Assembly (NCBI GenBank): GCA_949825025.1
Contig: OX463785.1
Location: forward strand, 4,629,979 to 4,693,978
Direction of reading: 5' to 3'
Origin: Siphlonurus alternatus
Taxonomy: Eukaryota > Arthropoda > Insecta > Ephemeroptera > Siphlonuridae
Length of the DNA stretch: 64,000 bases
The notes beneath the pieces were generated by a model, which was not told the DNA's origin, searched no databases, and saw only the letters and a list, made by a program, of their open reading frames with translations. Numbering within the stretch: the stretch's first letter is position 1; each line of letters begins with the position of its first letter. This document shows positions 52,590 to 63,633 of the stretch, one piece after another. The position numbers and the translations under genes are program-made.

Positions 52590-52712
52590 TAAACTAAAAA
52601 ATTAATTTAAAAACATCGGCTCATCTCAAATGTTCAATAAGAGGAAGGAGTAATGTAATTTCGTCTTTTCCCTTTTAATAGTGAATAGAAGATGAAATTT
52701 GTTTCAACTCTT
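52590..52712. mobile_element. MITE family C, copy 7 (fragment)
   Basis: GTTCAATAAGAGGAAGGAG, TTTCGTCTTTTCCC and AGATGAAATTTGTTTCAACT match the family's central and terminal part. Confidence 0.5.
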
Positions 52713-52726
52713 GTTGATTACTTCAA

Positions 52727-53117
52727 TATACAATAATGGTTGTATTTTTTTATTTCATAATTAGAAAATATACATAAAATTATGCTTTTCTGAATTTTTT
52801 TCAGATTTTTTGGAGTGCGGGAACTAATTTTTAAAAAATATTTAAAATATATGAATTAGGATGGTACATCTGATGGGACAACCATTACGTCATCAATAGC
52901 CAATCACTGCAACCGTGATGTCATCAATAGCCAATCACAGCACGACAAATGACGTCACGGTTGTCCCATCAGGTGTACCACCCTAATTCAGAGATTTTAA
53001 ATTTTTTTTTTAAAATTAGTTCCCGCACTCCAAAAAATCTGAAAAAATTCAGAAAAGCATAATTTTAGGTATATTTTCTAATTATGAAATAAAAAAATGC
53101 AACTATTATTGTCTATT
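52727..53117. mobile_element. Hairpin MITE, family B relative, at the lectin B stop
   Basis: Arms of about 150 bp: AATATACAATAATGGTT, TTTCATAATTAGAAAATATA and TTTCAGATTTTTTGGAGTGC, with mirrored counterparts. The last shares wording with family B (TTCAGATTTTTTAGAGCCC). The core carries TGACGTCACGGTTGTCCC with an inverted partner. It ends about 5 bp from the lectin B stop codon. Confidence 0.8.
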
Positions 53118-53122
53118 CAATT

Positions 53123-54589
53123 TCATGGCTCCTCACACACCGGCCTCAGTATCCATCCATTTCCATTACATGGTACATCCACCCATCCAAAATCTCCTCC
53201 GTATGTCCAGTGACCTGCAGCCACGCAACGTTCAAAATCTTGGTAGTTATTTGGGTCACCAGGAAACCATTTGGTGAACGTGATCGGTTTTCCGGTGGAC
53301 TTCCAGATGAATGCAAATGCTCTGTCGAGGTCATTACCGCTGGTCCAGATGAAACCATTCTTGTTAAATTCCTGCACGACTGCAAAGAGTGCAATGTTAT
53401 TTTAACAATACTTTACTGTCTTAAAGGAGGGGAATGGCTTCAACGTTTCTATTTTCACGGTATTATTGATGCAGTGAAACGTATTTCTGCACCAAAAGAA
53501 AAAAAAAAAAAAAAAACACCCTCCCCCGACTTCCTGCAGTTGTTTTTTAAGACGTTCAAAAAAGTTGCGTCTATGACGTATTTCGCGCCAAACGGAAGCA
53601 GTCAATCGAAAAGTTGCTCTCTTAAGAAACCCTTCTCGCGATTGGCTACTTTCGCTTGGCGCGAAATACGTTATTGACGCAACTTTTTTGAACGTTTTAA
53701 ATGACAACTCAGAGATCCTACAGAGACCTCCGTGTCTTATGGCCAGAAATTTGACCAGCTTGGCCGAGCTTCACTGTAACTGAGAATGGCGGCGCCACTG
53801 AATTGCAGCGGCATGGCGCAGTTCTTGCTGGCTGCGCAGCCAACAAGAACCGGAGTTTACCGGACCTTGCCGAACATTTAGCAGCGCTGCCACTGTCAGT
53901 TACAGTGAAACTCTGATCAAATTCCTGGCCATAAGACACGGAGGTCTCTGTAGGGTCTCTGATGACAACTGCAGGAAGGCGGGGAAGGAGAGGGAGGGTG
54001 GCGTTTCTTTTGGCTTAGAAATAAGTAATACTGCATCAATAATATCATAAAAATATAAAATTCGGAGCCGTTCCCCTCCTTTAATTTGTTTAACGCCAGA
54101 CGATTTCCTAACAGACTATGCACTTTTAGGGAGGTCGCACACTGCCTTTGTATCGTATCGTATTACTTCGTATGATAAAAATTTAGAACTGGTTCTAAAT
54201 GAGAAACATACGATCGAATTCGATACGAAACGAAGCTGTGTGCACGCGTACACCTAATCACATTGAGGTTCTTAATTTTTTTATCATACGCTACGAAATC
54301 ATGCGACTCTGTGTGAGACAGCTCTTACTTTTGTTGTTTCAATCCTTGAATGTATTTTTATTTATTTTCTTTTCTTTATTTGAACCTTTTTTCAACGTAA
54401 GCATGATAGTTACATCTATAGCGGTAATACATGCAAAGTTTCATTTGTGAAATTAATATTGAACCTATATTGAATTGAATGGTAGTTGCCTTTAAGAAAA
54501 AGAAAAAGGCGATATCCCGTGTAGTTTTTTCTTTTCTTTTCATCACATTAATTTCACCTCACCGTACTGTTCTATCGACAAATATCATC

Positions 54590-54680
<91 letters not shown>

Positions 54681-57139
54681 CATGAGTTATATGCAGGGAG
54701 ACCTTTATCTTTATACCTGCTACATTCCAAGACTTTGTTACTAATTTCTACATAAGTCACTAATATAAATAAATACAAACCACCAGCCAATGCGTCGTTC
54801 TCCTCCTGAGTTTCAATGCTGACTAATTGAAGACCAAATTTTTCACACCATTCGAATGCCTCGAAGTAGTTCACCTGTGTTATAAGGTATCTTTAGCGAT
54901 AATTAAAATATTGCTTTATTTATTTGTTAATATTTAAACAAAATTTAAGTAATATTTAGTAAAAAAAAAAACTGCAATTACAGTACATTGAATAATTTAT
55001 CTTATAAAATGTATGTTACTTGCTTCTAAATTTTGAAAAAAATACTAGCAGAGAACTAAAACGGAACTAAACTCTATTCTATTGTTTGCTTGTAATATTC
55101 AACGACTGTATACTGGGAGGATGGCCTACTGTCGTCGCCAAAAGTCGGGACACCTGGACTTTGCAATTTTACTGTGCACTAAAGAAAAATCGCAAAATTT
55201 AGAAAAAAATATTGCATTAAACCGGCAAGCCTCCTCTATAACTTAAAAAATATAACGGGACGATTAATTGCAAAGCTAATTTGTTATAATTAAGGAAGTG
55301 ACGCAACCTACCCAAAAAAATGACTTTTTCACGAGATGCCCGTCTTTGCGCTCTTGTATAAAATAGAGTTATGCAGGTAGCGCTTTCATTTATTTTTTTC
55401 CTAATAGCCAAATACTTCAAGATGTGAAATCAATTTTTAATTTAAAAAAATTAATTATTCCCTAATTACAATTAAACCAAACGCAAAATTAAACTCTAGT
55501 TTTTCAATTTTGAAGCTACACGCTCGAAAAAAATATCATTATACACAAAAAAAATCAAAAATTTTTGGTGGTCGTCGATTTTTTATAAATTTTTATTTTT
55601 TTTTTACATAAATTAATGATGAAATTACCATCTTTCAGGAATCTGCTGGGTTGCCATATCCTAACTTTTGCTTGGAGTGGCCTTATATATTCAGTAGAAA
55701 AATAGCAAAGTTGATTGACAAGCCATAAAAGATAATAACAATGAGGGTCGCGTTCTCTCTTCAAAGGCGGTGTTCTACTGTATATTGTGTCTTGCAGCAA
55801 GCCAGCAAGCAGCAGGAAGGAAGGGTTGTTATTTTAACATTCCAGGTAGAATTGAAATTGCATCATGGTTCGATGATCTCGATTGTTTATTGAAACTCTC
55901 TTTAATGTGCATGATGATCAAGTGGTTGAATTTAAAATTAAATATGAATAATATATCTTTTTAAATAAAAATTCTAGCTGCATTTTTGAGCTTATTAAAA
56001 GATTTTTGTAAGTAATTAAAAGTTCATTATAATCACTAATAATTAAGCTAGAAATATGATTAAAACACTCAAATAGATGCTGAATTCATTTTAAACACAA
56101 TCATGTCAACTTTAGTTGCGTGTTTCTCCATCTTAATGATATATAACTGGCTTAGCTGAAACAATAGTGATCAGCCTCGGGCAAAGAGACCCTCATATAA
56201 AAAGCTTTTTGTACACAGCAAAGCTACTGTCACGGCCGGGCATTATATTTCCGTATTCAGCAGCTGAAACCTGGCAACGCTGCTCTTAATTAAAATGTAA
56301 ACATTGATTAATATACAAATTATAAAAAATCGGCAACCACAAAAAATTTTTGATTTTTTTTCTGTGTATATTGATATTTTTTTCGAGCGTGTAGCTTCAA
56401 AATTGCAAAACTAGAGTTTAATTTTGCGTTTGGTTTAATTGTAATTAGGGAATAATTAATTTTTTTAAATTAAAAATTGATTTCACATCTTGAAGTATTT
56501 GGCTATTAGGAAAAAAATAAATGAAAGCGCTACCTGCATAACTCTATTTTATACAAGAGTGCAAAGACGGGCATCTCGTGAAAAAGTCATTTTTTTGGGT
56601 AGGTTGCGTCACTTCCTTAATTATAACAAATTAGTTTTGCAATTAATCGGCCCGTTATATTTTTTAAGTTATAGAGGAGGCTTGCCGGTTTAATGCAATA
56701 TTTTTTTCTAAATTTTTCGATTTTTCTGTAGTGCACAGTAAAATTGCAAAGTCCAGGTGTCCCGACTTTTGGCGACGACAGTAGGACAACTTATTGGAGA
56801 ACCTCGATACTCGACAATTCTCGCCAACCTTCGGGGAAGTCCGCAAAATGAGCCACGTGCTTGGGCGGTTTCTTTGAAGACGTCAAAGATTTGATAGATT
56901 TGACAGATGGCTAATAAAGCGGTATCTTTGTAGTCGACTCTACGTCAATCAAATGCGCTAGAAAAGTCAAGGTCGTGACGTCACTGGGTTGAGGAAATGG
57001 CAGCGCGTTGGCGGCAAAAAATTTAAATCTTGTATAATATTCCCATGTAATTCTTTTACCCTTAGTTCTTGGTTTATATAGTACTTCTTGCCTAGCAACG
57101 TTATCATATTAAGAGATGACCATGGCTTGATGACAGGAG
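53123..57139 (-). CDS. C-type lectin B, three 3' exons (5' exons not found)
   Basis: Exons on the minus strand: 57139-57060 (80 nt), 54874-54781 (94 nt) and 53379-53123 (257 nt), with GT-AG borders and phases identical to lectin A. The second exon is 94 nt in both genes. About 143 residues, ending in [77 protein letters not shown]. The four domain cysteines are conserved. DPN and WVD replace EPN and WND as in lectin A, hence a paralogous pair. The signal-peptide and helical exons should lie upstream (past 57139 on the plus strand), but I could not identify them, so the gene may be truncated or have long introns. Introns contain a 1.66-kb foldback element, a TA repeat and MITEs. Confidence 0.85.
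53420..54084. mobile_element. MITE family K, copy 2, with nested palindromes
   Basis: Ends CTTAAAGGAGGGGAATGGC and GCCGTTCCCCTCCTTTAA. Inside is a 150-bp palindrome (53547-53700: ACGTTCAAAAAAGTTGCGTC mirrored) and the separate inserted element at 53710-53961. Confidence 0.75.
53710..53961. mobile_element. Nested MITE with 9-bp duplication
   Basis: CAGAGATCCTACAGAGACC against GGTCTCTGTAGGGTCTCTG, arms of about 60 bp continuing through CGTGTCTTATGGCCAG. Flanked by ATGACAACT at 53701-53709 and 53962-53970. Confidence 0.8.
54128..54326. mobile_element. MITE family H, copy 2
   Basis: Starts AGGGAGGTCGCACACTGCC and ends TGTGTGAGACAGCTCT; inner GTTCTAAATGAGAAAC and AAGCTGTGTGCACGCGTACA as in 29842-30027. 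Confidence 0.7.
54592..54679. repeat. (TA)n microsatellite
   Basis: About 44 TA units in the lectin B intron, 100 bp from the 94-nt exon. Confidence 0.95.
55127..56787. mobile_element. 1.66-kb foldback element in a lectin B intron
   Basis: Arms of about 465 bp (55127-55590 and 56318-56787) with ends CCTACTGTCGTCGCCAAAAG and CTTTTGGCGACGACAGTAGG and high identity throughout. The loop of about 730 bp (55590-56318) has no ORF with recognisable homology. Two mirror-image 67-residue ORFs ([13 protein letters not shown]) are reads of the arms. Confidence 0.9.
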
Positions 57140-57299
57140 CTGTAATAGAAAATAGTAAGATTTTATTCAAATTTAGATACAAATTTATCATGCAGGTTGT
57201 CCATTGAAACATTTTATATAAATAATATTTAGATGAGATTTTGTTAACACTTTTATAGCAAACACTGAGAATGTTGATTTATAAAAATATTGAAGAAAC

Positions 57300-57400
57300 G
57301 AAAAGTGCAAAACTGTGCCATGCTGTTTTTTTTTTTTTTCTTCAGATTTTGTAAAGACCTAGCCGGAGGTTTTGCTAAAATGTTTTTCAAAGTTCAGGAA
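57300..57400. mobile_element. MITE B fragment
   Basis: GTGCAAAACTGTGCCATGCT, TTCTTCAGATTTTGTAAAGA and ACTTTGAAAAACATTT (minus strand) resemble one diverged family B arm. Confidence 0.35.
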
Positions 57401-57485
57401 TTCACCCACGTTCATTTTAATACTATAATTTTTATTTAATTTTTTACTTCTCTATATTAAGAACTGATAAAATCTTGACTTTTAA

Positions 57486-57683
57486 GGGTGGATTCAGATG
57501 GCGACAAAGGCGATGCGACGCGATTTTGACGTAAAAGCTGTGGAATCCTATGCGGCGGCGAATTCACCGGGAATTGCGTTAATTACAATGCTCTTTTCCT
57601 TTTAATCACCAAATATGGACGTCAATGGATATTACAGCAAGTGCGCATTAATCGCATGATAAAAATCGCCATGTGAATCCACC
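57486..57683. mobile_element. MITE family A, copy 5
   Basis: TTAA (57482-57485), GGGTGGATTCAGATGGCGAC ... CCATGTGAATCCACC, TTAA (57684-57687). The clearest TTAA-bounded copy. Confidence 0.85.
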
Positions 57684-57804
57684 TTAAAACTGTAACAGAA
57701 CGCCGCGGCGAACTTCCATTATATTGTTTTTTCTGAAAAATAAATTGAAAGTAGCATAGATTTAACACCCATTGGAAAATTGAAAAAAAAAAAATATATA
57801 TAGG

Positions 57805-57897
57805 TAAATAATCCATTATTTAGGATATTATTTGCAGAATTGGTCCCTACAATGAAGTCATTGAAATATAATACTGCTAAATCACAGCTTGGGTCAT
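57805..57897 (-). other. Possible exon or exon relic, unassigned
   Basis: After a CATTATGCTATAG acceptor-like site the minus strand reads KQLYDPSCDLAVLYFNDFI and then a GTAGGG donor-like site. YDPS..DLAVL is loosely reminiscent of the region around the catalytic Asp in trypsin-like proteases. Too short to assign; it may be chance. Confidence 0.2.
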
Positions 57898-57899
57898 AC

Positions 57900-60260
57900 A
57901 ATTGCTTCTATAGCATAATGAGAATTAAATTCAATAATGTGTGTAGATAGAAAGAGAAATTATTGCATGAAAATATTTTATTTTGAAGCTAATGAAATTT
58001 GATAATAATATTTTTTTAATAATTGTGACAGCAATTTTGGAAGTGTGCAGTATTAATTATGATAACTGATGACATTAACATTTATATTTCCTTTATTATT
58101 GATAAATCATAAAACTGTCTTTTTTCAATTTCAGAAATAATGAAATTTAACAATCTCTAAAATTATTCTTTTCTGTTTCATTTTTTAAACAAGGGAGGGG
58201 TAACATTGTGAAATGTTCATATTTGGAAACTTTTCAAGGAAATAATATTAGAGATATCCGTATTATGTGGCTCGAAATATAACCAAACTTTCCTGAGCTT
58301 CACGGGGCGTGAGCTGGAGCCGCTATGTCACGCGTGTGTTGCTTTTTTAGTCTGACTTACAGCCCAGAATAATGAGAGTGAAAAAACGTGAAAACGTTGC
58401 CAGGTTTAGTTCCATTTTTCATTTCGTTTCTGATCCAAATTCGACGTTTCTAAACAATTTCCCAGATTCCTATTCCTCTAATTCCTCGATTCAATTGCCC
58501 CAGTCGTCAACAGAAAGCAGACAGAAAAGTAAAAATCGAAATGTTGTCATCGTACATACCGTATGTTTTGAGTCTTTTAAAGTCTTTTTAAAATGAGTTT
58601 AGATCGTATAAATAATAAATTATTTATTGAACACAAAAACAGTGTACAGAAATATATTAAGTATAGTAATAGAAATGAAAAAGTTGTCTTCAGCCAAACA
58701 TGACCATTGTCCCTTTAATTTTGTCCTTCCTTCTTGCATTTCCCATTCTCTTACTTCTAATTCTCATTAAAAAAACCTACAAGAGCCCTTGACTCTCCTT
58801 TGTTTTAATTTTAAATAAACAGGCAACGTTATTTTCTCAATGCAGCATACCTTATCATTTTTAGCTCAAATTTTAATTTCAGCCTCTATTAACAATTTTA
58901 ATACAAGTTTCATCGCTGGATTCTCAATAGAACAAAGTGCATGCTGCATTTTGTATCTATAAAGTTTAATTGCTAGGATCTTTTTCAACTATTTTTGTTT
59001 CTAGTATGATAGCAAAATATGTCATCCAAAATAAATAATTCTCTCTTCTTTTATATACGGCTTAGCTGGCCCATCATCTTCACTTCAATCTAGAGCAAAG
59101 CAATAAAACCATTGCATTAATTGTTGACCACTTTAATGTTAATCATATGTGACTTGCAGCTAAGGCAAAATCAAATTAAAATGATAGCAACTATTTGTAG
59201 TTTTCTATTAATTAAATCTATTTTAAAGGTGTAACTTTTTTTAATCAGCATGGCATAGTTTTATTGAAATTCATGACAAAGTACAAACTGCAGTATATTA
59301 ATTTTTTAATTAAAAAACAAAAATAAATGAAAAATGTGAACTACCTCCCTTGGATATTTTCAGGAATTGATAATTGGAAATTCCACTTGTATTTGTTAAC
59401 TTAATTATTGTCTACTTATTCATTCAAGAATTATAAATTTTGCTGCATGTCCACTTTTATTCCTGTTTGCTTAATTATATTTATTATTCTATTTTTTCAA
59501 TATGGGGAAAAAAATGGATTTACAAGTTAAATGTTTTTACTTTAGCTTTAAGAAATTAATTAAATATTCTTTGGTAGATCGTATAAAAAGTCACTTAGTT
59601 TGAGTTCCTCTCAACGCAGTATATTTATCATACTGTATACTACCCAGTGACTTAGTGAATCGATTGGACAGCGCAGCAACAACCCAACAACCAGCCTTCC
59701 TCTTGGAGACTCTGTGGCAGCCATGTAAGCACGTGTGTGTTAGTGTAAGGATACTTTCGTTTGTTGTGAGGGGATACTGTTGTACTTCAGTTCAATGGGG
59801 TCTTCTGTAAGAGAGTTCTGGGAGGTGCCGAAGGGGGTTTAAAAAGTGTTTATACACTGGCCCTATGGGTGACCTCAAAAAAGACATTTGGCTTAAAAGT
59901 ATTAGTGCTATAGAGAAACAGCATCGACTGACCTTCAATAGACCACCTGCAAAACCCTACTTTTGCAAAAAGTAAACAAACTCACACACTCACAAATCAG
60001 TTCACTGTTGTTGTTGATTGTGTGTGTAAATTTTCGAGCCACCGTGGTATAACCACAATTGCCGCCTAGTATCAACTTTATCTTTATCTTTTTACATTGG
60101 ACCATATGGGAAATTTATGCGATGTTCACACACAGATTTCAATATATTACAAATACACAATTCTAAATATGAAAATGTCACCAGAATCTGTAGTTTTTGG
60201 CTATTTATAATCCTGAAATGCGTAGTTGAAGAAGTTTGCTTTATTTCAAAATGATAAATT
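57900..60260. other. Intergenic sequence
   Basis: AT-rich with no repeat family or gene recognised. A minus-strand ATG at 58550 opens MTTFRFLLFCLLS, signal-peptide-like, but without a convincing splice donor. The stretch 59620-59780 is less AT-rich and could hold an exon, but no frame is convincing. Confidence 0.4.
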
Positions 60261-60271
60261 TCATATATGAT

Positions 60272-60396
60272 ATAGTAGAACCATCATATGGTCAGCGCTG
60301 TCATTTTGACGAGGCAAGCCGGTGACTGCAGCCTGCATACCAGCTGCCGGCTTACCTCGTCAAAGTGACCGCTGACCATATGATGCTGGTTCTACA
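60272..60396. mobile_element. Short hairpin MITE
   Basis: 125 bp: GTAGAACCATCATATGGTCA, TTTTGACGAGGCAAGCCGG, mirrored as CCGGCTTACCTCGTCAAAG, TGACCATATGATGCTGGTTC. Confidence 0.85.
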
Positions 60397-60427
60397 ATAC
60401 CAAATCAGCCAATTGCATGGGGTAAGC

Positions 60428-62310
60428 AATGGAGTACCGCGCGACCTCAATTTTTTTGGTATCACGTCAAAACAACGAAAACAAAAATCACGAAAGCATT
60501 TTCAACGACTGACTTTATCCCGAAAACAATTTGACCGAAAGTTATTTGAACGAAAACATTTAAGACGAATCAAAAAAGAACGAAAACAATTTGACCGACA
60601 GTTATTTGAACGAAAACATTTAAAACGAATGGAAAAATCACGAATACAATTGAACGAATGCTATTGGACCGAAATAAAAAACACCGATGAAGAAAAATAT
60701 TAATAAAAAATTATAACAACATTTACAAAAAAAAAAAAAAATTGTAAATTAAAACGAATGCAACAAAGAAGTATATATACAGACTGAGCCAGAAATGGTG
60801 TTCCGAACTCATGCTAAAATTTGGGCAGGTTAACTTATTTGAGCTAGAAATTTGAAATTTGGCATACGTAAAGCCAAGAATTCCAGATTCTTTTGACATG
60901 TACGTGTTAAACAATTTTTAAAATTAATATTTCCTACCGTTTTAGGGGTTGATTCACGATTTGCATTTCTTCCTTATGGGATTTCCATGTTAAATTAAGT
61001 TGATAGAAAAATTGTAGCCGATTTGCACCAAAATTAGTTTTTAAGGTTTTCAGAGCACGCTGTATTTTGGTGTTTCCTCACCCCTAAAAATTAAATTGTT
61101 AACTTGCTCGGATTCAAAAAATTCAAATGTTGTTTATGAGGTAAAAAAATAAGTCCGTTTCAGTGGCATAATCAAAATTTTGATAGCATCATTTTTTCAT
61201 GTAGTATGGGTCATTATCTCATTCGGGGTTGTTTTCACCACTTTTTAAATTACACCATTAAATTTAACGTGCTCTGAAAACCTTAAAAACTAATTTTGGT
61301 GCAAATCGGCTAAAATTTTTCTATCAACTTAATTTAACATGGAAATCCCATAAGGAAGAAATGCAAATCGTGAATCAACCCCTAAAACGGTAGGAAATAT
61401 TAATTTTAAAAATTGTTTAACACGTACATGTCAAAAGAATCTGGAACCCTTGGCTTTACGTATGCCAAATTTCAAATTTCTAGCTCAAATAAGTTGACCT
61501 GCCCAAATTTTAGCATGGGTTCGGAACACCATTTCTGGCTCAGTCTGTATATATACTTCTTTATTGCATTCGTTTTAGTTCGTTCAAATTGTATCCGTGA
61601 TTTTTCCATTCGTTTTAAATGTTTTCGTTCAAATAACTGTCGGTCAAATTGTTTTCGTTCTTTCTTGATTCGTCTTAAATGTTTTCGTTCAAATAACTTT
61701 CGGTCAAATTGTTTTTTTGATTCGTCTAAAATGTTTTCGTTCAAATAACTTTCGGCCAAATTGTTTTCGTGAATATTTTATTTCGTTTTAAATGTTTTCG
61801 TTCTAATTTACTTTCGTTGTTTTCCAATTCGTTCAAATAACTATCGGCCAAATGGTTTTCGTGATTATTGAATTCGGCTAAAATGTTTTCGCTGTAAATG
61901 CTTTCGTGTTTTTTAAGTTTCGTTATAAATGCATTCGCACATTTTCCATTTCGGTTAATTATATTTTCGTTTAAAATGTTTTCGTGCAAAATTACTTTCG
62001 TCCTTTTTGTTTTCGGTGTAATGCCTTTCGTTTAAATTGTTTTCGTTATTTTATTTTTCGTTCTTTTGACGTAGACTCATTTTTTTATTGCAGAAATGGA
62101 TTGAGGATGCAAAGTTATGCTACTCTGATTTTTTTCAGATTTTTTAGAGCCCGGCAACTATTTTTTAAAAATGATTGAAAGTGCAGAAAAAGTGCCGCCT
62201 CTTGCCGCCTCTCTTAATAAAAGATAGGACCCAAAAGGGACGTGGATTCGTACCCGACCTCGCCAAAACTTTTTAGCAATACTTCCCAGTCCCTAAAAAA
62301 TCTGAAAAAA
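60428..62310. mobile_element. MITE family B, copy 4 (B-box core), split by a foldback element
   Basis: The terminal piece AATGGAGTACCGCGCGACCT at 60428-60459 and the remainder at 62066-62310 (TTATTGCAGAAATGGATTG, AGAGCCCGGCAACTA, TAAAAGATAGGACCCAAAAG, ACCCGACCTCGCCAAAAC) form one family B copy with the alternative core. It is interrupted by the 60462-62066 element and its right arm is lost near 62310. Confidence 0.6.
60462..62066. mobile_element. FB-like foldback element with 15-bp minisatellite arms
   Basis: The outer left arm (60474-60690) is about 14 units of a 15-bp repeat, consensus close to CGAAAACAATTTGAA, with a 60-bp higher-order pattern. The outer right arm (61567-62066) is about 33 inverted units. 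Inside lie unique arms of about 350 bp (60780-61130 and 61200-61547) that start CAGACTGAGCCAGAAATGG and are flanked by TATATA. Ends are ACGTCAAAACAACGAAAAC and GTTCTTTTGACGT. Tandem short repeats forming the arms is the hallmark of Drosophila FB and Galileo elements (family knowledge). The RKQFDRKLFERKHLRR ORF is a read of the minisatellite. Confidence 0.8.
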
Positions 62311-62319
62311 TATATTATA

Positions 62320-62475
62320 TTACATATATTATATAATAATAAAATAACACAATTTACATAATAATATAATATTATATACTTATTATAAATATATAATATA
62401 ATTATATATTATTATATACTTATTATATGTAAATAGATAATATAATATTATTATATATATACTATATATAGACAC
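62320..62475. repeat. AT-only low-complexity stretch
   Basis: TATAATAT-type sequence with AATATTATA palindromes; no unit longer than a few bases is stable. Confidence 0.8.
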
Positions 62476-62686
62476 CTCTCTAGCATGGAGGAAATAGACT
62501 ATAATTTATCCATGCCTCTCTAGTTTTGTTTTAAATCGCTCAAATATCGTAGTCCCTATGTCCCTATCCCGCGTCTTTCATTCTAACAGCGTTGCCGGAT
62601 TAAAACTTTTTTCTGCTTCATTCTTCTTGGCTGAGGGAAAGATCCTTGCTTTTTCACGTCACTAGTGGCAATATGCTCAAACCCCA

Positions 62687-62872
62687 TAAGAGTACATTTC
62701 CATGGAGCGATGGGCTTGGCAAAGCGAGAAATGCGCACTTGCTTCAATCTCGTATGGCAGCCATGTTGGTGATCAAAATCGCTCCCCGCAAGGCGAGGAA
62801 ATCCCAAGCCTCTGATTGGCTGCAGCACGTGATTTTCTCACTTTACCCGCTCTATGGAAATGCACCTTTTAA
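62687..62872. mobile_element. MITE distantly related to family A
   Basis: Ends AAGAGTACATTTCCATGGAG and CTCTATGGAAATGCACCTTT are inverted. Its middle (AATGCGCACTTGCTTC, GGCAGCCATGTTGGTGATCA) matches the centre of family A, so the families share internal sequence but not termini. Confidence 0.65.
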
Positions 62873-62989
62873 GAGTTGAAAATATTGATCAAAATTACGG
62901 TCATAAATAACTACTCAAGTAAAAATAATGTATAGGTATAAGTATGGGACGTATAGGAAATAGTATGGGATTTGATAGAAAGAGGTAGG

Positions 62990-63165
62990 TAAATGCATTG
63001 AGTATGTATAGGTATTGTATAGGCACGAAATATTTGATAAAAATATGGTGTGGTCAGAAGTATAGGCACCCCTTTATTTTATTTTGTGAGAACTGTGACC
63101 ACACTTTTACCTATACTATAAAATTATCAAAACTGTGCCTACACTTTTGCCTATACCATCATTGG
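62990..63165. repeat. Imperfect inverted repeat
   Basis: GTATAGGCACGAAATATTTG, GTGTGGTCAGAAGTATAGG and mirrored GTGACCACACTTTTACCTAT, AACTGTGCCTACACTTTTG. Probably another MITE. Confidence 0.6.
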
Positions 63166-63564
63166 ATGGTGAAAAATTTTAAAGTCCAATATTGGACTTA
63201 GAATAATTTTCTCTAGTATACACGGTACTTAATTAATGTTTAATTGGTATAATTTTTTTGAATTAGTAAATAAAACATAATTTAATTTATCCCATGCCTT
63301 TTGCAACTAATATTTAATTATATATTTAATTGCGAGAATAATAAAATCGTATGTTTATATATTTATCTTTTGTTATGTCAAATTTTTATATATCGTTTTC
63401 TGTAATTATAATTTTTATTTTTTTTTTTATTTATTTTTTTTTATTTTAATATAATTTCGATCGATTTAATGAATATCCGCAACTCAAAATCTTTCTTATA
63501 TTTTAGTTGTTTTCTACCACTTCATATATTCTGCGCCGCGCGAGTTGAATTTTTTTTCCCTGTC

Positions 63565-63600
63565 TTGTGATTGGCTACAGATGCGTCAGCTGTTTATTTG
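63565..63600 (+). promoter_or_regulatory. Candidate promoter with inverted CCAAT box
   Basis: GTGATTGGCTACAG (inverted CCAAT at 63569-63576) and ATGCGTCAGC, beside a CGCCGCGCGAG patch, about 65 bp upstream of a spliced plus-strand ATG. No TATA box. Confidence 0.4.
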
Positions 63601-63633
63601 TTATTGTAACGCTCTCAAAGAGAAAGTTTTGAG

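Noticed and set aside
60365..60703. 112-residue basic, coiled-coil-looking ORF (RKQFDRKLFERKHLRR repeats)
   Set aside because: It is a read of the 15-bp minisatellite; the same peptide appears from the opposite arm at 61472-61759, and period 15 guarantees an open frame.
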